The notes: a model not told the origin generated them from the letters alone. Counted from the first letter of the stretch, positions 45,235 to 54,467 are shown. The stretch: DNA of 64,000 nucleotides from Rhodovulum sulfidophilum (GCA_003241785.1 QFPW01000020.1:1-64000), one strand, 5' to 3'. Program-made: numbers and translations.

Positions 45235-45711
45235 TTGAGCTGGTTGGTTGACATTGAGTTCAAGGAAAGCCCCGTCGAGGGGAAGGGTATCTTCGCGCGA
45301 TCCGCGATCCGGGCGGGGACACGGCTCTGGCAGTTCGACGAGAGCATGAAGGTCTGCGACGCCGCCGCGCTCGCCCGCCTCGATTCCGGGCGGCTCGCCT
45401 TCGCTCTGCATGGCGGCTACCTGCATGGTCCGTCCGACCGGTTCCTCTGGTACACCGACGGGATGCAGTACATGAACCACGCGCCCGGGCGGCTCGCCAA
45501 TGTCGGGCTCGGCTTCTGGCCCCGGCTGCGCGAGGACCATTGCGTGGCGCTGCGCGACATCGCGGCGGGCGAGGAGCTGTTCGAGGACTACACGTTCTGG
45601 GCGAACGCGGGGCTCGAGCCGGGGCACTGGCTCTATCCGTTCTACATGAGCCACGGCCTGCGGCATTTCCACTTCCTGAAGAGCCTCGGCGCCGAACCGG
45701 TCGCGGCCTGA
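45235..45711 (+). CDS. SET-domain protein (predicted protein-lysine methyltransferase)
   Basis: 158 aa, essentially one SET domain. Seen: GKGIFARSAIRAG at the N terminus, DGMQYMNHAPGRLANVG with the NH pair of the SAM site, and GEELFEDYTFW with the catalytic-type Tyr. It ends without the Cys-rich post-SET motif, like other short bacterial members. Target unknown. TTG start supported by GAGGGAGA six bases upstream. Expression probably controlled by the CtrA box. Confidence 0.87.
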   Translation: MSWLVDIEFKESPVEGKGIFARSAIRAGTRLWQFDESMKVCDAAALARLDSGRLAFALHGGYLHGPSDRFLWYTDGMQYMNHAPGRLANVGLGFWPRLREDHCVALRDIAAGEELFEDYTFWANAGLEPGHWLYPFYMSHGLRHFHFLKSLGAEPVAA

Positions 45712-45784
45712 GGTCCGGCGGCCCCGGGATCCGGTTCGCCGGAAACCGGAGCGCGGCGGGGCGGTCCCGGGGTCGTTCCGGGGG

Positions 45785-46222
45785 TCATTCCGGGGGGCAT
45801 TCCGGGCGCATGTGGCGCCGCACGACGGCGAGCAGCGCCTCCATCTCGATCGGCTTGGCGACCAGTTCGGCGAATCCCGCCGCGCGACAGGCGGCGCGGA
45901 CATCGGGGCTCGGCGCCGCCGTCACCGCGATGATCACCGGCGCCGCGCCGGCCGCCGGCCCGGCCTCGCCCGCGAGGATCTCCCGCGCCGCCGCGAATCC
46001 GTCGAGCCGGGGCATCTGCAGGTCCATCAGGATCAGCCGGGGCCGGAAGCGCGCGGTCATCGCGACCCCCTCGGCGCCGTCGCCGGCGAAGAGCGGCTCC
46101 CAGCCGTCGCGCCGCAGCATCGCGGTGAGGATCATCGCGTTCACCTGATTGTCCTCGACGATCAGCACGCGCCGCGCGCCCGGCGCCGCGCCCTCGGGCC
46201 CGAGGGGACGTTCACGCCGCAT
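45785..46222 (-). CDS. single-domain response regulator
   Basis: 145 aa receiver domain without an output domain. The acidic pocket is in VLIVEDNQVNA, the phosphoacceptor Asp in LILMDLQMPRLDG, the Thr in VTA and the Lys in VAKPIE. It overlaps the 3' end of the histidine kinase gene by 11 bp. The sequence type (EDNQVNAMI, MDLQMPRLDG) is that of receivers from hybrid kinases, so it may work as a detached hybrid module or phosphate sink. Confidence 0.92.
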   Translation of the reverse strand: MRRERPLGPEGAAPGARRVLIVEDNQVNAMILTAMLRRDGWEPLFAGDGAEGVAMTARFRPRLILMDLQMPRLDGFAAAREILAGEAGPAAGAAPVIIAVTAAPSPDVRAACRAAGFAELVAKPIEMEALLAVVRRHMRPECPPE

Positions 46223-47837
46223 CGCGATCGCTCTCGCCCATCGGCGCCAGGGCGAAGGGGGCGGCGAAGGTGAAGGTCGAGCCGACGCCGAAGCTGCTCT
46301 CGACCTCGATCGTCCCGCCCATCATCCGCGCCAGCGACTGGCTGATCGCGAGGCCGAGGCCGGTGCCCTCGGCCGAGCGGGTGGCGGAGCCGTCGACCTG
46401 GTAGAACCGCTCGAAAACGTGGGGCAGGGCCTCGGCGGGGATCCCGCGCCCGGTGTCGCTCACCGCGACGACGAGCCGCGCGCCCTGTCCCTCGCGCGAG
46501 AGTTCCGCGCCGAGCGACACGCCGCCCGCGTCGGTGAATTTGACCGCGTTGCCGAGGAGGTTGGTGACGATCTGGCGGAACGCCCGTCCGTCGCCGAGCA
46601 GCGCCACGCCGGCGATCCCGCCGCAATCCGCCTCGAAGGCGATGCCCTTCTTCGCCGCCGCGACTCCGATCATCTCGGCGACGTCGCGCAGGATCATCGC
46701 CGGCTCGAACGGCGCGGTCGAGAGCGCGCGGTTGCCGTTCTCGATGCGGCTGATGTCGAGCAGATCCGAGATGAGCGCCATCTGGGTATTGGCCGAGCTG
46801 AACAGGATCTCGAGCAGCTCGCGCTGCTCGGCGTCGAGGCCGGTGGTGCGCAGGAGCTGAGCGACGCCGAGGATGCCGTTCATCGGCGTCCTGAGCTCGT
46901 GGCTGACGTTGGACAGGAACTCGGTCTTGCTGCGGTCCGCGGCCTTGGCGGCGGTGAGCGCCTCCTCGAGCCGCGAGGCGGCGCGCACGGCCGAGCGCGC
47001 GCTGACGAGCCCGATGATCGCGACGATCGCGAGCGCGATCCCGAGCGGGGGGGCCACCCGGCGCAGGATCCGGGCGCCCGGCCGGGGCGCGGTCCAGACG
47101 ATCCGCGCGACCATCTCGCCCGAATTGTCGCGCAGCGCGAGCGACGCCTGGCCGGGTCCGGGCGGGGAGGGGTCGAGCCGCAGGTCGTCGATCAGAAGCT
47201 CGGTCCCGATCCCGTCGAGCCGCTCGTCGCTCAGCCGCAGCCCCTGCACCTGCCGGGGCAGCTCCTCCGGGGTCACGCCCGGCGGCGGCCCCTCGACGGG
47301 CCGCACGAGCGCCAGCGCGAAGATCCAGGGCTCGCCGTTCCATTCGGCGAAGATCGTGTCGGACGGCGCGTCGAGATCCGGGTCGGGCCGGTCGAGCTCG
47401 CGCAGGATCTTGGTCAGCAGGTCGCGCGGCAGCACGTTGGTCTCGCCCTCCGGCGCCGTGCCCTCGCGCCAGCCGAAGGGCTCGCCGATCGGCGGGTAGA
47501 CGAATTCGATGAGGTCGAGCGTGCCGATCTCGCTCGCCGCGTTGCCGATGTTGCGGTAGACCCACTGCCGGTCGTCGGCGAGCAGGCTCTCGTAGGCGTC
47601 GTCCCAGATCGAATAGTCGAGCGCGAAGGAGCCGAGCCGGGTCCGGAGCGACGCGATGCCGCTGCCGACGAGTTCCTCGGAGGCGGCGCGGGCGAGGGTG
47701 TTGTGCTGGGCGGAGATCCAGAAGGTGGTGGCGATCACGACGAGGAAGAGAAGCGCTATTCCGGTCGCATGGATCGCCGCGAGCTTCCGGGACAGGCCCA
47801 GGATGCGCGCGCCGTCCTCGAGTTCCTCCGTCGCCAT
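46212..47837 (-). CDS. CHASE4-type membrane histidine kinase
   Basis: 541 aa sensor kinase. Membrane helix 1 (LAAIHATGIALLFLVVIATTFWI), a periplasmic domain of about 210 residues with the CHASE4-like motif LDYSIWDDAYESL, membrane helix 2 (VAPPLGIALAIVAIIGLVSA), then HisKA (phospho-His in LSNVSHELRTPMNG) and HATPase with N box NLLGNAVKFTD, DTGRGIP and GTGLGLAISQSLARMMGG. ATG at 47837 chosen; ATG at 47858 is possible. Cognate receiver directly downstream. Confidence 0.94.
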   Translation of the reverse strand: MATEELEDGARILGLSRKLAAIHATGIALLFLVVIATTFWISAQHNTLARAASEELVGSGIASLRTRLGSFALDYSIWDDAYESLLADDRQWVYRNIGNAASEIGTLDLIEFVYPPIGEPFGWREGTAPEGETNVLPRDLLTKILRELDRPDPDLDAPSDTIFAEWNGEPWIFALALVRPVEGPPPGVTPEELPRQVQGLRLSDERLDGIGTELLIDDLRLDPSPPGPGQASLALRDNSGEMVARIVWTAPRPGARILRRVAPPLGIALAIVAIIGLVSARSAVRAASRLEEALTAAKAADRSKTEFLSNVSHELRTPMNGILGVAQLLRTTGLDAEQRELLEILFSSANTQMALISDLLDISRIENGNRALSTAPFEPAMILRDVAEMIGVAAAKKGIAFEADCGGIAGVALLGDGRAFRQIVTNLLGNAVKFTDAGGVSLGAELSREGQGARLVVAVSDTGRGIPAEALPHVFERFYQVDGSATRSAEGTGLGLAISQSLARMMGGTIEVESSFGVGSTFTFAAPFALAPMGESDRDAA

Positions 47838-48162
47838 CCAACCACCGTCCGGGTGCAACTCATGCGTGTGTGTGTCCGCGCACTATCCCTCCGGGCAAAA
47901 CCGTTTGCAATACTTTAGGTTGCATGGCGGAGGTGATATTGATCAACCAAAGGTTGATCATGTTGGCGCGGGCCGACCCGATGCGGCCGGAGCGACCGAT
48001 TCGGGTGGTGCCGGCGCCGGATTGGGATAGGGTCGCGCCGCCGGCGCGCCACGCGCCCCCGCCTCCGCGGGAGGCGGGCGCGCCGGATCGCAATCGCCGC
48101 CGCCCGCCGCCTCCGCCCGTTCCGCGCCGGCCCGGGCGCCGGAGCACGGAGACGAAAAGCCC
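47838..48162. promoter_or_regulatory. divergent intergenic region with two dyads and a kinase promoter
   Basis: 325 bp, no gene. The perfect palindrome TGATCAACC-AAA-GGTTGATCA is at 47940-47960. A second dyad TGCAA...TTGCA is at 47906-47924. On the minus strand TTGCAA (47905-47910) and GATAGT (47882-47887), 17 apart, are a plausible kinase promoter whose -35 overlaps the second dyad. Confidence 0.5.
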
Positions 48163-49545
48163 ATGTCCGAACTCGACGCCGTCCTCGCCCATATCGACGC
48201 CGACCAGCCCGCCGCCCTCGAGCGGCTCTTCGCCCTGCTGCGCATTCCGTCGATCTCGACCGATCCCGCCTACGCCGCCGATTGCGCGCGCTGCGCCGAG
48301 ACGGTGGTCGCGGATCTCGCGGGCATCGGCTTCGCGGCGGACGCCCGGGCCACGACGGGCCATCCGGTGGTCGTCGCGCATGACCGCGCGGCGCCCGGCC
48401 GGTCGGTCCTGTTCTACGGCCATTACGACGTGCAGCCGGTCGATCCGCTCGAGCTCTGGACCCGCGATCCGTTCGATCCGATGATCGACACGCTCGCCGA
48501 CGGGACCAAGGTCATCCGCGCGCGCGGCTCGGCCGATGACAAGGGCCAGTTCATGACCTTCGTCGAGGCCTGCCGCGCCTGGAAGGCGGTCACGGGCAAG
48601 CTGCCGGTCCCGGTCTCGATCATGCTCGAGGGCGAGGAGGAATCCGGGAGCCCGAGCCTCGCGGCCTTCCTCGAGGCGCATGGCGCCGAGCTCAAGGCCG
48701 ACCTCGGGCTCATCTGCGACACCGGGATGTGGGACGCGGAGACGCCGGCGATCACCACCATGCTGCGCGGTCTCTGCGGCGAGGAGATCGTGATCAAGGC
48801 GGCGAGCCGCGACCTGCATTCGGGCATGTACGGCTCGGCGGCGGCGAACGCGAACCATGTGCTGGCGCGCATCCTCGCCGATCTGCACGACGCGGACGGC
48901 AGGGTGACGATCCCGGGCTTCTACGACGGCGTGCCCGAGATCCCGGATTCGCTCCGCGCGCAGTGGGAGTCGCTGGACTTCGACGTGGCGGGCTTCCTCG
49001 GCGGCGTCGGCCTCTCCGTCCCGGCGGGCGAGGCCGGACGCTCGGCGCTCGAGATGATCTGGTCGCGGCCGACGGCGGAGGTGAACGGCATGGGCGGCGG
49101 CTACCAGGGGGCCGGGTTCAAGACGGTGATCCCGGCCGAGGCGCGGGCCAAGGTCTCGTTCCGGCTCGTCTTCGACCAGGATCCGGACAAGATCCGCGCC
49201 GCCTTCCGCGACTTCGTCAGGGCGCGGCTGCCCGCCGATTGCGAGGTCGAGTTCCACGCGCATGGCAATGGCCGCGCCGTGGCCTTCGACACCGCGAACC
49301 CGGCCTTCGCCGCGGCGCAGCCGGCGCTCGGCGCCGAATGGGGCAAGCCCGCGCCGTTCATCGGCGCCGGCGGCTCGATCCCGATCGCCGGCGATTTCAA
49401 GAACAAGCTCGGCATGGACGTGATCCTCGCGGGGTTCGGCCTCGACGACGACGGCATCCACAGCCCGAACGAGAAGTACAACCTCACCTGCTTCCACAAG
49501 GGCGTCCGCTCCTGGGCGCGGGTGCTGGGCGCGCTCGCCGGATAG
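48163..49545 (+). CDS. M20 family dipeptidase/metallopeptidase
   Basis: 460 aa zinc peptidase. Metal-site motifs are FYGHYDVQPVDP (first His), ARGSADDKGQ (bridging Asp), LEGEEESGSPSL (catalytic Glu pair), ICDTG (Asp) and the late HSPNEKYNL (His). The dimerisation insert with RDLHSGMYG is intact. It resembles the CNDP-like M20 dipeptidase group rather than DapE. GGAGACG ribosome site. Confidence 0.93.
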   Translation: MSELDAVLAHIDADQPAALERLFALLRIPSISTDPAYAADCARCAETVVADLAGIGFAADARATTGHPVVVAHDRAAPGRSVLFYGHYDVQPVDPLELWTRDPFDPMIDTLADGTKVIRARGSADDKGQFMTFVEACRAWKAVTGKLPVPVSIMLEGEEESGSPSLAAFLEAHGAELKADLGLICDTGMWDAETPAITTMLRGLCGEEIVIKAASRDLHSGMYGSAAANANHVLARILADLHDADGRVTIPGFYDGVPEIPDSLRAQWESLDFDVAGFLGGVGLSVPAGEAGRSALEMIWSRPTAEVNGMGGGYQGAGFKTVIPAEARAKVSFRLVFDQDPDKIRAAFRDFVRARLPADCEVEFHAHGNGRAVAFDTANPAFAAAQPALGAEWGKPAPFIGAGGSIPIAGDFKNKLGMDVILAGFGLDDDGIHSPNEKYNLTCFHKGVRSWARVLGALAG

Positions 49546-49553
49546 CCGGCGAG

Positions 49554-49628
49554 GGGGATGGTGGGCGGATCGCCCACCCTACGCTCCGCCGGGCATCCCG
49601 TAGGGTGGGCGATCCGCCCACCATCCCC
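49554..49628. repeat. palindromic intergenic repeat, family B copy 2 (perfect)
   Basis: Perfect 30-nt inverted arms (49554-49583 and 49599-49628) with a 15-bp spacer. Each arm is itself a GGTGGGCGGATCGCCCACC hairpin flanked by GGGGAT and CTACG. It lies between the convergent M20 peptidase and LysR genes. Confidence 0.95.
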
Positions 49629-49631
49629 GCC

Positions 49632-50639
49632 TCAAACCGAGCCCGGCAGCGGAATCGTCGAGAGCCGCTGCCGGGCGTGCTCATGGAACACCGCCGCCGC
49701 GAAGCGCAGCCCGCCGCCGGCGCGGGACAGCAGCGCGAAGCGGTTCAGCGGCAGGCCGGTGTCGGCCAGCGGGCGGAAGATGAGGTCGCCGCGGTCGAGC
49801 GCCGCCTGCGCGCCGATCGGCGTCATGATCGAGGCATAGCCGCCGGTCAGCGCGAGCTCGACCAGCAGGCGGATCGAATCGACCTCGACCAGCGGCGGCA
49901 GCACCTCCGATTCGCGCTGCAGGAAGGGCTCGATCACCGCGCGGATCGAGATCTCGGGCTTGCCGACCGCGAGCGGATGCGCGACGCAGGCGGCGAGCGT
50001 CGGCTCCGCCTGCGCGGCGAGCGGATGGTCGGGGCGCATGACGACGCCGATGCGCACGTCGCGGCGCAGCGAGACCTCGATCTGCCGGGGTGGCGTCGCG
50101 ATGAAGCCGAAGCCGATCTCGCAACGCTCGCCGATCAGCCGCTCGATCACGTCCGCGGAGGAGCAGACCGCCACGTCGAGGTGCAGCCGGGGATAGCGGC
50201 GGCCGAAGTCGGAGATGATCGCGGGCAGGAAGGAGATGCCGATGCTCTCGACCGTCGCGACGCGCACCGTCCCGGTCTTCAGCCCCCGCAGCATCTCGAG
50301 CTCCTGCACCGCCGCCTCGAGCGGCCCCGACATGCGCCGGGTGTGGCGGAAGAGGATCTCGCCCGACGGGGCGAGCCGGAGCCTGCGGCCGTCGCGCTCG
50401 AACAGCGGCAGGCCGAGCGCGTCCTCGAGCTGGCTGATCTGCCGCGAGACGGCGGAGGAGGCGACGTTGAGCCGGCGGCTCGCCTCGCGGATCGAGAGAT
50501 GCTCGGCGACCGCGTTGAAATAGACCAGCGAGGCCTGATGGAACACGCGCGCGAGCAGCGCGGGCGACAGCGCGGACTTGCGCGGCCGCGCGAAGCGCGG
50601 GTCGTGGCGCAGGTCGGGCGGTTCGGGGTCTTCGCTCAT
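49632..50639 (-). CDS. LysR family transcriptional regulator
   Basis: 335 aa. The N-terminal winged helix (SLVYFNAVAEHLSIREASRRLNVASSAVSRQISQLEDALG, about residues 30-70) is preceded by a basic extension; a LysR substrate domain follows. It is divergently placed from the molybdo-hydroxylase/purine block, so it probably controls it. ATG at 50639; the open frame further upstream is non-coding. Confidence 0.93.
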   Translation of the reverse strand: MSEDPEPPDLRHDPRFARPRKSALSPALLARVFHQASLVYFNAVAEHLSIREASRRLNVASSAVSRQISQLEDALGLPLFERDGRRLRLAPSGEILFRHTRRMSGPLEAAVQELEMLRGLKTGTVRVATVESIGISFLPAIISDFGRRYPRLHLDVAVCSSADVIERLIGERCEIGFGFIATPPRQIEVSLRRDVRIGVVMRPDHPLAAQAEPTLAACVAHPLAVGKPEISIRAVIEPFLQRESEVLPPLVEVDSIRLLVELALTGGYASIMTPIGAQAALDRGDLIFRPLADTGLPLNRFALLSRAGGGLRFAAAVFHEHARQRLSTIPLPGSV

Positions 50640-50867
50640 GCCAACGCTCCGCGATCGGGTGTTGCCGTCACGGCAACATAGCGCGCTGGGATTAATTGTT
50701 TCAACTCCGTGAAGGTTGACTAAGATCAAGGCGAAGGTGGCCACGTGAACGATTTCGGACTGATCCGGAGCGTTCCCGGGCCTCCATTTTGTGCAAGACC
50801 GAACGAGAGCCATGCAGCCATCCGGGATTGAAGTCAGCATCGGCCACGCCGCCGGACGGGACCGCGC

Positions 50868-51692
50868 ATGGACCTGAACACGATCACCGAGGTGGCGCGG
50901 CCGGCGGATCGGGCCGCGCTCGGCCCCTGGCGCGACGGCGACGCCTTTCTCGCCGGAGGCACCTGGCTCTTCTCCGAACCGCAGCGGCATCTGCGCCGGC
51001 TCATCGACCTCACCGCGCTCGGCTGGCCCGCGCTGCGCGTCACCCCGGCGGGGCTCAGCCTCGCCGCGACCTGCCCGGTCGCGACGCTGGCCGCCTTCGA
51101 GCCGCCGGCGGACTGGCGTTCGGGCGGGCTCATCGGCGACTGCTGCCGCGCCTTTCTCGCCTCCTTCAAGATCTGGAACGTGGCGACCGTCGGCGGCAAC
51201 ATCTGCGCCTCGCTGCCGGCGGGGCCGATGGTGTCGCTCACCGTCGCGCTCGAAGGCTCCTGCCTCATCTGGTCGCCGGACGGATCCGAGCGCCGCGTGG
51301 CCTCGGAGGCGTTCACCCGCGGCCCGTTCGATACCGCGCTCGCGCCGGGCGAGATCCTGCGCGCGATCGATCTGCCGCTCGAGGCGCTGCGGCGGCCCTA
51401 CGCCTTCCGTCGGCAGTCGCTGACGCCGCTCGGGCGCTCGGCGATCCTGCTGATCGGCGCCCGGACCGCCGCGGGGGGATTCGTGCTGACCGTGACCGCC
51501 TCCACCCGGCGCCCCGTCGTGCTGCGCTTCGAGGTGATGCCGGGCGCGGCGGCCCTGGCCGCGCGGATCGCGGCGGGGATCCCGGAGGACCTCTGGTACG
51601 ACGACATCCATGGGCTGCCGGACTGGCGGGCGCATATGACGCGGGAATTCGCCGAGGAGATCCGCCTCGAGCTCGGAGGCGCGCGTCCATGA
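50868..51692 (+). CDS. FAD-binding subunit of xanthine dehydrogenase-type molybdo-hydroxylase
   Basis: 274 aa, CO dehydrogenase/XDH FAD-binding fold. Seen: DAFLAGGTWLFSEPQ (first FAD loop), WNVATVGGNICASLPAGPM (second FAD motif, TVGGN) and TPLGRSAILLIGA. It transfers electrons from the FeS clusters to NAD or another acceptor. Comparable to E. coli YgfM. Its stop overlaps the ATG of the fused FeS-Mo gene by 4 bp (ATGA). Confidence 0.92.
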   Translation: MDLNTITEVARPADRAALGPWRDGDAFLAGGTWLFSEPQRHLRRLIDLTALGWPALRVTPAGLSLAATCPVATLAAFEPPADWRSGGLIGDCCRAFLASFKIWNVATVGGNICASLPAGPMVSLTVALEGSCLIWSPDGSERRVASEAFTRGPFDTALAPGEILRAIDLPLEALRRPYAFRRQSLTPLGRSAILLIGARTAAGGFVLTVTASTRRPVVLRFEVMPGAAALAARIAAGIPEDLWYDDIHGLPDWRAHMTREFAEEIRLELGGARP

Positions 51693-54331
51693 CCTATCTC
51701 GTGAACGGCCAGAGCTTCGACGCCGAGCCGCGCCCCGGTCAGTGCCTGCGCACCTTCCTGCGCGATCTCGGCTGGTTCGGGGTGAAGAAGGGCTGCGACG
51801 CGGGCGACTGCGGCGCCTGCACCGTGCATGTCGACGGCCAGCCGGTGCATTCCTGCCTCGTCCCCGCCTTCCGCGCCGAGGGCAAGCCCGTGACGACGAT
51901 CGAGGGATTGGGCGCGGCGCGCGGCGGCGACGGGCTGCACCCGATGCAGGAAGCCTTCATCGCCGCGCAGGGGTATCAGTGCGGCTTCTGCACCGCGGGC
52001 ATGATCATGACGGCGGCGGTGCTCGACCAGGGCCAGAAGGCCGATCTTGGCCGCGCGCTGAAGGGCAACCTCTGCCGCTGCACCGGCTATCGCGCGATCC
52101 GCGACGCGATCGCCGGGCGCGTGGAGGCCGAGCCCGAGGTGAGCGGCGCCGCCGTCGGCCGCAACCTGCCGGCGCCCGCCGGGCCGAAGATCGTGACCGG
52201 CCGGGCGGAATACACGATGGACGTGGCGGTCGAGGGGCTCGCGCATCTGAAGATCCTGCGCAGCCCGCATGCCTCGGCGCGCGTCCGCGCGATCGACACC
52301 AGCGCCGCCGAGGCGGTGCCCGGCGTGCTCCTGGTGCTGACGCATGCGAACGTGCCCGACATCCGCTTCTCGACCGCGCGCCACGAGCTCATGAGCGACG
52401 ACGTCGACGACACGCGCATCCTCGATTCGGTGATGCGGCACGTCGGCCAGCGCGTCGCGGCCGTGGTGGCCGAGACCGAGGCCGCGGCCGAGGCGGCGCG
52501 CGACCTGATTGTGGTGGATTACGAGATCCTGCCCGCCGTCTTCGACGCGGAGGAGGCGCTCAGGCCCGGCGCGCACCAGGTGCATTTCGACGCGACCTGT
52601 CCCCGGATCGCCGATCCCGCGCGCAACATCGTCGCCCAGTTCGCGGGCGAGCTCGGCTCGATCGCCGAGGGGCTGGCCGCGGCCGATGCGACGCATGAGG
52701 CGAGCTACGAGATCCACCGCGTGCAGCACGCGCATCTCGAGACGCATGGTTCGATCGGCTGGATGGAGGGCGACCGGCTGATCCTGCGCACCTCCTCGCA
52801 GGTGCCGTTCTTGGTGCGCGACGCGCTCGCCCATGTGCTCGGCCTGCCGCGCGAACGGGTGCGCGTCTTCTCCAAGCGCGTGGGCGGCGGTTTCGGCGGC
52901 AAGCAGGAGATGTTCACCGAGGATCTCGTCGGCCTCGCCGTGCTCCGGACCGGCCGGCCGGTGAAGCTCGAATACACCCGGCCCGACCAGTTCTATGGCG
53001 CGAGCACGCGCCACCCGATGAAGATCACCGTCCGGCTCGGCGCGAAACGCGACGGCACGCTGACCGCGATCGAGATGCGGATGCTCTCGAACACCGGCGC
53101 CTACGGCAACCACGGGCCGGGCGTGCTGTTCCACGGCTCGGGCGAGGCGGTGGCGCTCTACCGCTGCGCGAACAAGCGCGTCGAGGGCAAGGCGGTCTAT
53201 ACCAACAACGTCCCCGCCGGCGCCTTCCGCGGCTACGGCCTCAGCCAGTCCAATTTCGCCATCGAATCCGCGATGGACGAGCTGGCGCGGAAGCTCGGCA
53301 TCGACGCTTTCGCGATGCGGCGGATCAATGTCGCGAAGCCGGGCGACGCGCTCGTCTCCTGGGACGACCATCCGCATGACGTCGAATGGGGCAGCTACGG
53401 CCTGCCGCAGTGCCTCGACATGGTGGAGGCGGATTTCGCCGCCGAGACGCGCCCCGACCTCGGGCCCGACTGGGACATCGGGCGCGGCATGGCGGCGGCG
53501 ATGATCGACACCATCCCGCCGCGCGGCCACCACGCCGAGAGCCGGATCGTGCTCGCGGCGGACGGCGCCTATGACCTCTATGTCGGCACGGCGGAATTCG
53601 GCAACGGCACGACGACGGTGCACCAGCAGATCGCCGCCACGGTGCTCGGGACCGAGGCGAACCGGATCCGCGTGCATCAGTCGGACACCGACCTCACCGG
53701 CCATGACACCGGGGCCTATGGCTCGACCGGCACGGTCGTCGCCGGCTCCGCGACACGGGCGGCGGCGGCGGCGCTGGCGGAGAAGATCCGCGCGGCGCGG
53801 GAACGGGGCGCCGCGCCCGAGGGCCTGGAGGCCGTGGGGCGCAACGGCGGCTCGCCACGCTCGGTCGCCTTCAACGTGCAGGGCTTCGAAGTCGCGGTGC
53901 ACCGCCGCTACGGCGAGGTGCGCGTGCTGCGCTCGCTCCACGCCGCCGACGCGGGCACGGTTATCAACCCGATGCAGTGCCGGGGCCAGGTCGAGGGCGG
54001 CGTCGCCCAGGCGCTGGGCGCGGCGCTCTACGAGAAGGTGCGGATCGACGAGACCGGCGCGGTCGTCAACGGCACCTTCCGCGGCTACCAGATCCCGACC
54101 GCCGCCGGCTGCCCCGAGACGGTGGTGCGCTTCGCCGAGACGACCGACAGCGTCGGGCCGATGGGCGCGAAGTCGATGAGCGAAAGCCCCTACAACCCGG
54201 TCGCGGCGGCGCTCGCCAATGCGATCGCGGACGCGACCGGGTTGCGCCTGCGCGCGACGCCCTTCGCGGCCGACGTGGTGAGCGCGGCGCTGCGCGCCCG
54301 CGAGTCCGAGCTTCCCCGCGCCGCCTCGTGA
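51689..54331 (+). CDS. fused [2Fe-2S] / molybdopterin hydroxylase subunit (XdhD-like)
   Basis: 880 aa. Residues 1-140 bind two [2Fe-2S] clusters: C36, C41, C44, C56 (GCDAGDCGACTVH...SC) and C98, C101, C129, C131 (CGFC...LCRC). From about 155 the molybdenum domain follows with KRVGGGFGGKQEMF, GAFRGYGLSQSN and the C-terminal catalytic Glu in AKSMSESPYNPVAAALANAIAD. The FeS-Mo fusion and gene order match E. coli XdhD beside YgfM, GhxQ and GuaD. The substrate is probably a purine or related heterocycle, not proven. Maturation (XdhC-like) genes are not in the window. Confidence 0.93.
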   Translation: MTYLVNGQSFDAEPRPGQCLRTFLRDLGWFGVKKGCDAGDCGACTVHVDGQPVHSCLVPAFRAEGKPVTTIEGLGAARGGDGLHPMQEAFIAAQGYQCGFCTAGMIMTAAVLDQGQKADLGRALKGNLCRCTGYRAIRDAIAGRVEAEPEVSGAAVGRNLPAPAGPKIVTGRAEYTMDVAVEGLAHLKILRSPHASARVRAIDTSAAEAVPGVLLVLTHANVPDIRFSTARHELMSDDVDDTRILDSVMRHVGQRVAAVVAETEAAAEAARDLIVVDYEILPAVFDAEEALRPGAHQVHFDATCPRIADPARNIVAQFAGELGSIAEGLAAADATHEASYEIHRVQHAHLETHGSIGWMEGDRLILRTSSQVPFLVRDALAHVLGLPRERVRVFSKRVGGGFGGKQEMFTEDLVGLAVLRTGRPVKLEYTRPDQFYGASTRHPMKITVRLGAKRDGTLTAIEMRMLSNTGAYGNHGPGVLFHGSGEAVALYRCANKRVEGKAVYTNNVPAGAFRGYGLSQSNFAIESAMDELARKLGIDAFAMRRINVAKPGDALVSWDDHPHDVEWGSYGLPQCLDMVEADFAAETRPDLGPDWDIGRGMAAAMIDTIPPRGHHAESRIVLAADGAYDLYVGTAEFGNGTTTVHQQIAATVLGTEANRIRVHQSDTDLTGHDTGAYGSTGTVVAGSATRAAAAALAEKIRAARERGAAPEGLEAVGRNGGSPRSVAFNVQGFEVAVHRRYGEVRVLRSLHAADAGTVINPMQCRGQVEGGVAQALGAALYEKVRIDETGAVVNGTFRGYQIPTAAGCPETVVRFAETTDSVGPMGAKSMSESPYNPVAAALANAIADATGLRLRATPFAADVVSAALRARESELPRAAS

Positions 54332-54467
54332 CGGCGCGGTGACGAGGTGCCGAGCGGGCTCCGCTCGGCGCGCCTGACCGAATGAAGAGAAACCCGACCC
54401 CCGCCGGAGCGCCCGCTCCCGGCTCAGGCACCCTGTTGCCCGGGGACCGCGCGACTGGAGGACAGAC

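Noticed and set aside
46149..47918. 589-codon plus-strand open frame over the histidine kinase
   Set aside because: Antisense shadow; the kinase on the minus strand has intact HisKA and HATPase motifs.
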